A DNA stretch of 13,463 bases from Euperipatoides rowelli (taxonomy: Eukaryota; Onychophora; Udeonychophora; Euonychophora; Peripatopsidae), in the NCBI GenBank assembly GCA_003024985.2, contig PXIH01S0015244.1, one strand, 5' to 3'. Position 1 is the first letter of the stretch; every line of letters begins with the position of its first letter. The position numbers were made by a program, and so were the translations under genes. Below, in pieces: positions 8,229 to 13,463 of the stretch. The notes under the pieces were generated by a model that searched no databases, had not been told where the DNA came from, and was given only the letters and a program-made list of their open reading frames with translations.

Positions 8229-8438
8229 CTTATAAACTTTATAAAAAGGACTTTTAAACCTTCCAGACAACCAAAAAAAAAGCTTATCAAATTTTATGAA
8301 AAGGACTTATAAACCTTCCAGGCAACCAAAAAAAAGGCTTATAAACTTTATGAAAACAGACAACCAAAAAAAACTTTCAAACCTTCCAGACAACCAAAAA
8401 AAAAAAAAAGCTTATCAAACTTTTTGAAAAGGACTTTT
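8229..8438 (+). repeat. A-rich minisatellite, about 54-bp unit
   Basis: Units begin near 8229, 8283, 8338 (shortened), 8374 (lacking its front) and 8411 (partial). A full unit is CTTAT(A/C)AAA(C/T)TTTAT plus (A/G)AAAAGGACTT, AAACC, TTCCAG(A/G)CAACC and an A run of 8-14. The unit 8338-8373 has lost its middle part. The array lies directly beside the G16 patch and ends just before AAGGGGACCC at 8451. Confidence 0.8.
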
Positions 8439-8660
8439 CTTTTATTCCGTAAGGGGACCCAAAAGATGTAGATACGGCCTTGATCAAAAGCTCATTAGTA
8501 TTGTAATTCATAAGATGTTTATTTTTGATTTGCATAATATACAAAGATTTTCTCTCGCATACTTTTTAATAAGACCAGAGACACAGTCCTCATGTAATTT
8601 TGGATGTTCAATAAGGAATCCCTGGTCACTCTATACATAATGCAATAAGTTATTTTCTTA
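8439..8660. other. Short unassigned spacer before LINE fragment
   Basis: Nothing is recognised here. A broken upstream part of the LINE may be included, but I see no readable reverse transcriptase motif. Confidence 0.4.
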
Positions 8661-8864
8661 TTGCTCTTTTGCATTTCAGATCTAACAAAAGATTTTATAT
8701 TCTGTGACATAAAAGGGGCATTTGACTCACGTTTGCATTCCCATTTAATTTCAAAAATTATATCAATATTTGGTAATTCATGTGTCTCATGGGGAATCGT
8801 AAATTATTTAGTTAACAAAGTCTACATTCCGAGATTGGGAAGAAACACACTTGTATGTAAATAA
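8661..8864 (+). pseudogene. LINE reverse transcriptase fragment containing motif A
   Basis: The frame 8661-8864 (no ATG; it begins inside the ancestral protein) contains FCDIKGAFD. This fits motif A of non-LTR reverse transcriptases, where the aspartate of the FxDxxxAFD pattern binds catalytic metal. It is followed by LISKIISIFG and IVNYLVNKVYI, matching the usual helix and 'NYL..R.V' stretch after motif A. The frame stops at 8862-8864. A degraded trace continues to about 8935, where another frame gives INDV, as seen after motif B in relatives. Motifs C and D are not found. It is a dead, internally deleted copy of a LINE ORF2, possibly continuous with the piece from 9014. Confidence 0.75.
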
Positions 8865-9013
8865 GGGTATTGGCGATTGCACATGGCTTGTGCTCTCATC
8901 ACTATCAATGATGTTAGTAGTTTTAGTAGGTTATTATTTTTTGTCTATCATGCTGTACAAAAGGATTGAAAAGTAAAAGTAATTCCTAATTACACTCCAC
9001 TCCCTCTTGTTGA

Positions 9014-9546
9014 CAATATTTTTTTCCGAAAATCAGGTCTATTTTGAAATGCATTAACAAATCTTCACCACTGCTGAAAGCGATATATAAATATTGGGAA
9101 ATAATAGATGATTACAATGTTTTGTTAAATGGTAAAATGTCATATAAATCTTTATGTTTTATGTCAAAGCAAATAGCAATAAATGATTGCTATGTATAGT
9201 TATCAGGGATTAAGAAAATGATATAGGTGAGACCCATCAATTTTCTAATTGGCTGCCTACTAATAACTTATTGGTTAATCAGTACAATATAAATATTTTG
9301 GAAAAGTGTTCTTTTTGTGATCTTGTAGAAGATATTCAACATAATATATTTGACTAATAAAATTTTGATGAGTTAAAAAGATTGGTAGCTAAAATTGGAG
9401 ACAAAAGCACTACAAACATAATAGAAGAGATCTTTTTATTTACAGTATTTATTTTTCTTGTTATCATTGTTACAGAATTATTCAAATTTATATGGAGAGT
9501 GAAATAGGAACATGTCTTCGATGGAAAATTTATTAATTTAATATAA
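9014..9546 (+). pseudogene. LINE ORF2 C-terminal fragment with broken zinc-finger-like motif
   Basis: One frame is open from 9014 to 9196 and includes LLKAIYKYWEI. After a frame change, 9247-9354 reads LPTNNLL...CSFC...EDIQH. This resembles the CxxC-x(n)-H-x(4)-C zinc-binding region near the C-terminus of many LINE proteins (zf-RVT type). The last cysteine position is now TAA (9355-9357), with a second TAA next to it. The frame then stays open to TAG at 9505-9507 and, past that, to TAA at 9544-9546. At most about 150 bp separate this from the motif A fragment, far less than an intact ORF2 needs, so a deletion removed most of the catalytic core. Confidence 0.6.
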
Positions 9547-10080
9547 TCATTTAGAAATATTATTTCATGACTTCAGGTACCGGTATCTTAATTTTTTTTT
9601 TTTTTTTTTTGTTTAGATGGGGTTAGAACTCTCTGTGTGGGTTTTTTTGGATGAGATAATTCAAAAGAGACTATTGTAAGTTTTTTATTATTATTATTTT
9701 GTCTTTGTTCCTTACAAAATGATGAATTTAGAGAAATACCTAGGGACAACCTTGCTGGACTATAGTCTGTTGTTGTCCGACATATTTGTATTTTTAATTC
9801 TTATTTTATATCATTAATTGTTCTGTATTAATGGCCATTTTTGTATATTATTTCTTTCTATTTTGATATATTTGTATATTGCCTTATAAATTTTCTGTAA
9901 TAGTTTTGTTGTTATTTTAATTTTATATGTAACCTTATGAATTATGGGTAATAAGCCATTTTTGACTTTCACCTCTGTTTTTATTTTATTTTTAGTTTTA
10001 TCTATTTATTTATTTTAGAAAATTATGCATAGGCTAACTTTAAAAAAAAAATATAGCTAAAATTTTAAACTGTCAAAAAA
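9547..10080. other. T-rich sequence after LINE fragment, possible 3' UTR
   Basis: This holds T19 at 9592-9610, an ATT repeat near 9687-9699, the nested hairpin at 9744-9778 and a T-rich stretch ending with GGGTAATAAG near 9945. A LINE 3' untranslated region is plausible from its position, but no poly-A tail or target-site duplication is visible to mark an end. Confidence 0.35.
9744..9778. repeat. Nested inverted repeat
   Basis: GGACAAC at 9744-9750 pairs with GTTGTCC at 9772-9778. The 21-nt loop encloses GACTATAGTC at 9758-9767, itself a perfect 10-bp palindrome. It lies about 200 bp after the LINE fragment. LINE 3' ends often carry a hairpin used in template recognition; that role here is inference. 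Confidence 0.5.
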
Positions 10081-10165
10081 AATCGATGTTTAGTAGCCGA
10101 TGTTTTTCATCGATGGTCATGCGTCGATGTTGACATCGATATTCGATAGATGTCTAATCACAGTG
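10081..10165 (-). mobile_element. TCGATG-rich patch, possible hAT-type transposon end
   Basis: ATCGATG or its complement recurs at 10082-10088, 10108-10115, 10124-10130 and 10133-10140. The last pair forms an inverted repeat with a 2-nt loop. The patch ends ATCACAGTG at 10165; read on the - strand this gives CACTGTGATTAGACA followed by the repeats. Many hAT elements begin CA(G/C)TG and have iterated subterminal repeats. No matching left end or 8-bp target duplication was found, so the identification is tentative. Confidence 0.3.
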
Positions 10166-10758
10166 TATGTGGTGTGGTCCTAATCCTAGTTAAAAAAAAA
10201 ATCAAATTTGAATATACACTCAGTATAAGTCTATATAGACTATAATTTTTTATTTCAGAATTATTCACAAGACAAATAGTAATAAAATCTAACTCAACGA
10301 GCTAGAAATCTAATTTAATCAAGGGTGACTCTAACCAATCGTAAATTTGATGCAATGAGAGCTCGGGATTACACTTTAATTAAGTAAACAAATATGGCGC
10401 CCAACTATAAAACTAGACGAAGAAAGAATATAGAAAAACATTAATTCAATCAAGTATAAGGTAATCAAAAGTTAATTTATTTAGTAAATAATTTATCCAA
10501 GTTCATAAAAAATAAATATTAAGGTATTAATAAATAAAAATTCAATATTTGAAATAAAGGATATTCCTGCTTTTGATTTCTTACTAACTTTATTTGTTGG
10601 AATCGGAGATGACTAAACTGACTGCGTACAAGTTTGTAATTTAAAATATCGCACTATTAGATGAAAATATAGCAATTGTTTGGTTAGCTTCCCACTGTAA
10701 TATTACTTGTTTATTGAAGCGTGTTTACACTCCACCTAATACATTCCTTTCTTAAAAC
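10166..10758. other. A-rich sequence, nothing recognised
   Basis: From about 10190 to 10560 the + strand is A-rich, opposite to the T-rich flanks of 2-5.6 kb. It contains a 14-bp palindrome AGTCTATATAGACT at 10228-10241, which is expected by chance at about this frequency. No gene is seen. Confidence 0.45.
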
Positions 10759-11040
10759 TTGTTTAACTATTTTGTATTGTCTAATAGAATAACGTCTAGG
10801 AACCACCAATACAAACTGATTATTGAAGTTAGAGGAACAAAGAAAAGGGCTGAAACCATTTTCCATAGAAATAGCTTATGGAATGGTCTGCCTTCAACTG
10901 TAGTAGAGGTCAGTTCAACCTTATGTTTTAAAAGATTATTGGACAATTTTTTGGAAACTAACACTAGCCTATCTAGAATTAGAATATACTGCAAGTATAT
11001 TAATTCAAAGACTTCAATACCTTTAAATAANTTCTCATAA
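10759..11040 (+). pseudogene. LINE ORF2 C-terminal fragment (CR1/Jockey-like end)
   Basis: The frame 10759-11040 has no ATG and follows an in-frame TAA at 10753. It shows the hallmark end of CR1/Jockey-type LINE proteins: RNHQYKLI, then a basic stretch, FHRNSLWNGLPSTVV, and FKRLLDNFLE. Relatives have 'FF..R..N.WN.LP..VV.A.S...FK..LD..'. Nothing upstream reads as reverse transcriptase, so it is a 5'-truncated insertion. The N at 11031 lies in the last codons. Its 3' 90 bp are repeated perfectly at 11285-11374. Confidence 0.75.
10941..11030 (+). repeat. Perfect 90-bp direct duplication, copy 1
   Basis: All 90 bases from GGACAATTTT to CTTTAAATAA recur at 11285-11374 without a change. The copy covers the C-terminal codons of the LINE fragment and the bases after them, and it ends exactly at the N at 11031. 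Confidence 0.95.
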
Positions 11041-11284
11041 TTACATGAGTTTGTCTGTTTTAATTACAGAAAAACTTATAAATAACTGATATTTTAAAAA
11101 AAATCAAATTAAAGAACTAAATATTAAGTTTAAAAAAATAAATATTTATTGATTTTCCTGTTATAATTTTTAATAAACCATTGTTTATTTTTCTTATTAT
11201 TAGGGATGAGGTATTATGAAACCTCTTTGACATCAGTCAATTCAATGTGTAGGCTAAGTTTATATAGATATCTATGGAACAGCA
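11041..11284. other. Spacer between the two 90-bp copies
   Basis: This is AT-rich DNA with no readable frame. It includes ATAGATATCTAT (a short palindrome) near 11264 and no recognised element. Confidence 0.45.
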
Positions 11285-11374
11285 GGACAATTTTTTGGAA
11301 ACTAACACTAGCCTATCTAGAATTAGAATATACTGCAAGTATATTAATTCAAAGACTTCAATACCTTTAAATAA
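11285..11374 (+). repeat. Perfect 90-bp direct duplication, copy 2
   Basis: This is identical to 10941-11030, with a start-to-start distance of 344 bp. It is preceded by AGCA rather than TATT and followed by CAATATG rather than NTTCTC, so only these 90 bases are shared. Confidence 0.95.
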
Positions 11375-11581
11375 CAATATGTTTTTTAAACATCTGCTTA
11401 TAATAAATTAAGTTAAAACATGACACAAGTAATATACCATAAGAGAAAAAAGAAAAAAATTCAAATTTCATGGACTGCATCTCACATACACCTTCATCCA
11501 CACTGTTTCATCTCACTGTACATTTAGCACATAATTGACCATAGCATATCTCTATCTCACTCTCCCATCACCACTTCACAA
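11375..11581. other. A-rich sequence, nothing recognised
   Basis: The line 11401-11460 has 37 A against 12 T. No separate feature is seen. The right-hand part may be the 3' untranslated region of the minus-strand LINE that follows. Confidence 0.4.
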
Positions 11582-11885
11582 TCAAAGCAAGTTAGAAAAC
11601 AATACATCATTAGATAACAAATCAAGTCTGTTTTTAAAAACATTAAAAGATGTAGATTACTTAATCTCCAATGGGAGTCTATTCCATGGTCTAACAACTC
11701 TGTTTATAATAAAATTATATCTTGAAATATTTCTTGAAAATTCTCTTTCCAATGTGTATTCATTAGATATACGAGTTGAATTCTGATCTTTTAGAATTAA
11801 GGAGACCGACAGAATTTTCACACTTGAACCACTTATAGACAAAAATCAAATCTCCTCTCAAAGCACACTGCAGAAACAATAATCC
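11582..11885 (-). pseudogene. LINE ORF2 C-terminal fragment with stop and frameshift
   Basis: Read on the - strand from 11885, one frame gives CALRGDLIFVYKWFK, as in the '..RGDLIEVYK' stretch of many LINE proteins. A frameshift falls between about 11825 and 11805. The next frame gives YTLEREFSRN, then RVVRPWNRLPLEIK. TAA at 11659-11657 interrupts it, and STSFNVFKNRLDLLSN follows in the same frame to TGA at 11584-11582. The order RGDL, PWNRLP, FK.RLD is the normal C-terminal order of Jockey/CR1-like elements. It differs clearly from the + strand fragment at 10759-11040, so these are separate insertions. 5'-truncated and dead. Confidence 0.8.
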
Positions 11886-12137
11886 AATAATTAACATACT
11901 GTTCTATATAGAGCATTGCTTAAATTCAAAACTAACTTAATATAGGCCATCATCTAGTTTTTTTTGTTTAGGAAGTCAATATCACTTTTATTTTTAATAT
12001 GCCATATTAATGCAACAATAATCCATTAATGGCTATGTGAATTCTATCGCCTAGTAGTTTAATTTAATTTGTGTAAATTTTGGTTGTTAGTGTAACGGGT
12101 TTTGTTTTAACCCCCTTTTTTGTTAATACTATGAAAC
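11886..12137. other. AT-rich sequence, nothing recognised
   Basis: No frame or RNA gene is supported. GGGTT at 12097-12101 can pair with AACCC at 12109-12113 just outside the larger near-palindrome. Confidence 0.4.
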
Positions 12138-12184
12138 AAGTTTAGTGTATGTTACAGCTAATAGCTGTAACTTACATTAAACTT
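12138..12184. repeat. 47-bp near-palindrome
   Basis: The left arm 12138-12159 and right arm 12163-12184 are complementary at 20 of 22 positions around the spacer AAT. The inner nine pairs (GTTACAGCT / AGCTGTAAC) are perfect. A 3-nt loop is too tight for a normal microRNA precursor, but the inverted repeat could extrude as a cruciform or be a tiny element remnant. Confidence 0.8.
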
Positions 12185-12890
12185 TTATTTCCCACTGTGC
12201 AAAGATGTCAACTTTTCAGAAATAGATTGGAATACATACTGTATATTCAATTAATGATAATAAAAATTCCTATAGATTTCAGTTTAACTTAATTACAGCA
12301 TTTATTATGTTTACAAATATTTATTTCTTGTTAAAATATTACTTTTACTACTACTACTACATGGTTTAAACTATATTGAAATAAATAAATAAATCTGCAA
12401 CAAAAAATATTGCTTTTATAGATTGTTAGTCACATGACAAATCTATTTGCATATTAGTTTTCCCCACCCCAACACACATACAGCCACAATTAATAAAAGA
12501 ATCACCTGATTATTGATATAGATCTTATTGGTTAAAACATGCCATTTTAGATCTTTTATAGTGGCCAATTTTTATTTTATTTTATAATCAATTACCAATT
12601 TAGACCAGGTAATATATTATTTATTTATTTATTTATAACAATTCAGAAGAAATAACATATAACTTGCAGTACAAAAATATATGCAGATTGGTTCAGTAGA
12701 AAGTTTTTGATTAGCATAGGTGGAATACATTGAGTAATGTTAAGATGTATTTGATTAAGATGATTTCCTCATTTAATGATCGCCTTCAGTTATAATTTTG
12801 GGGCATATTTTTTTTTTATATTTTTTTTTTCAGCAATCTTTCTTTTTAAAGAATATTTGCTTGTTTACGTCTACTACTGTTTGGTCTTTA
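12185..12890. other. AT-rich sequence with short simple repeats
   Basis: This includes (TAC)5 at 12346-12360, an (AAAT)n run at about 12380-12394 and a (TTTA)n run at about 12620-12637. T runs at 12810-12830 lead into CAG at 12831-12833, which looks like an acceptor but has no coding frame after it. No gene is seen. Confidence 0.5.
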
Positions 12891-12908
12891 ATAAGGTAGG
12901 CTACTAGC

Positions 12909-13030
12909 CAGGGCTGTAGTGGGGGTATATGGAGTATACCCACTTCCTTATTATAAGAAATACAGTTTAGCCTACTTACTTCCTGAAGCTCTAACTCTGA
13001 GAGTATACGGCTAAAATAGAGTATACCCAT
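12909..13030. mobile_element. GAGTATAC-iterated repeat, possible transposon end
   Basis: GAGTATAC occurs three times, at 12932-12939, 13001-13008 and 13019-13026, two of them followed by CCCA. The block starts near CAGGGCTGTAGTGGGGG at 12909, which resembles a hAT-style CAGGG terminus. No matching far end or target duplication is seen. A frame on the - strand spans it but contains nothing recognisable. Confidence 0.25.
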
Positions 13031-13339
13031 TTATAAATATTAAAAAAAATGTATCTTAATTTATAGATTTAAAAAAAAAAAAACATTAAAAACATCCATT
13101 ATTAAAATTGTGTCACATTTATAAGATATCGTATACAGTATATTTATTAATTATGCAATAAATTACAAGACTGGCTAGGCTAGTCAGTGGAAACAATTAT
13201 TAGCTTACAATTGTCTAATTTGTCCACCATTTAAATGCACATTTTTATTAAAAAGAAAATCTTGTTAGAAAAATTACATTTTAAAGAAACATAAATTTCC
13301 CAAAACTGATGTCTTATATTTACCATTCTGCATTCTCAC
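13031..13339. other. AT-rich sequence, nothing recognised
   Basis: The stretch includes an A12 run at about 13071-13083. No frame or structured element is supported. Confidence 0.45.
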
Positions 13340-13463
13340 CAGTGATGGGAAAGTTACTAAAAAAAAGTAATTGAGTAAAAGTAAAGTTACTTGTTTAAAA
13401 AAGTAATTGAGTAAAAGTAAAGTTACTCACTATAAAAATGTAATTGAGTAAAAGTAAAGTTAC
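13340..13463 (+). mobile_element. Possible hAT-like terminus with three identical 24-bp repeats
   Basis: CAGTGATGGGAAAGTTACT at 13340-13358 resembles the start of hAT-family DNA transposons (CAGTG...GGGAA). It is followed by three exact 24-bp repeats at 13367-13390, 13403-13426 and 13440-13463, each GTAATTGAG, then TAAAAGTAAAGTTAC, with a 36-37 bp period. The last ends on the final base. Subterminal repeats of this kind are common in hAT elements. The 8 bp before it, ATTCTCAC at 13332-13339, would be the expected target duplication, but the other end is outside the window. Confidence 0.45.

Noticed and set aside
10228-10241. 14-bp perfect palindrome AGTCTATATAGACT
   Set aside because: About one such palindrome is expected by chance in a window of this length.
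12830-13030. Minus-strand ORF of 66 codons
   Set aside because: It lies on the GAGTATAC repeat and has no recognised motif. It is a by-product of the repeat sequence.
1-13463. CRISPR array, operon, rRNA or tRNA genes
   Set aside because: The tandem repeats have no spacer-repeat pattern of CRISPR type, there are no cas-like frames, and no cloverleaf or rRNA segment could be recognised. The overall character is eukaryotic.

Overview
The window looks like AT-rich, repeat-rich, non-coding DNA from an invertebrate animal genome. Evidence: no long open reading frame in 13.5 kb; eukaryote-type signals (TATAAAA, GT/AG splice-like sites, AATAAA); several decayed non-LTR retrotransposon (LINE) fragments; minisatellites; termini resembling hAT DNA transposons; and isolated N bases typical of a draft assembly. 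I cannot name the species. The LINE types would suit a mollusc, cnidarian or similar animal, but that is weak inference. No intact protein gene, rRNA or tRNA is supported.

Layout. (1) 1-1961 is the first copy of a long direct repeat, cut by the window edge; 5613-7543 is the second copy. Both carry, in the same order, a TATA-like box, an AG|GT donor-like site, a GC-rich core holding a 10-bp palindrome, a polypyrimidine-AG acceptor-like site, an AATAAA signal and an 8-bp-stem inverted repeat. Identity is about 95% in the right-hand part, by my count over about 235 bp. (2) 1962-5612, between the copies, is strongly T-rich and G-over-C on the + strand. It holds two minisatellites, a CTCF-like site, one small purine-rich ORF that might be an exon or relic, and an 11-bp hairpin. 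(3) 7544-8480 is unexplained sequence ending in a G16 run and an A-rich minisatellite of about 54-bp units. (4) 8661-9546 holds broken LINE ORF2 pieces on the + strand: reverse transcriptase motif A, then a C-terminal zinc-finger-like region. A nested hairpin follows. (5) 10081-11885 holds a TCGATG-rich patch that may be a hAT-type end, a second LINE C-terminus on +, a perfect 90-bp duplication beside an N, and a third LINE C-terminus on -. (6) 11886-13463 is AT-rich and includes a 47-bp near-palindrome, a GAGTATAC-iterated repeat, and a hAT-like start followed by three identical 24-bp repeats, the last ending on the final base.

There is no sign of genes working together. The window reads as a mobile-element graveyard. 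Its best candidate for something not yet described is the duplicated module of about 2 kb, which looks like a transcription unit without a conserved reading frame. It could be a non-coding gene pair, a non-autonomous element, or a repeat family.
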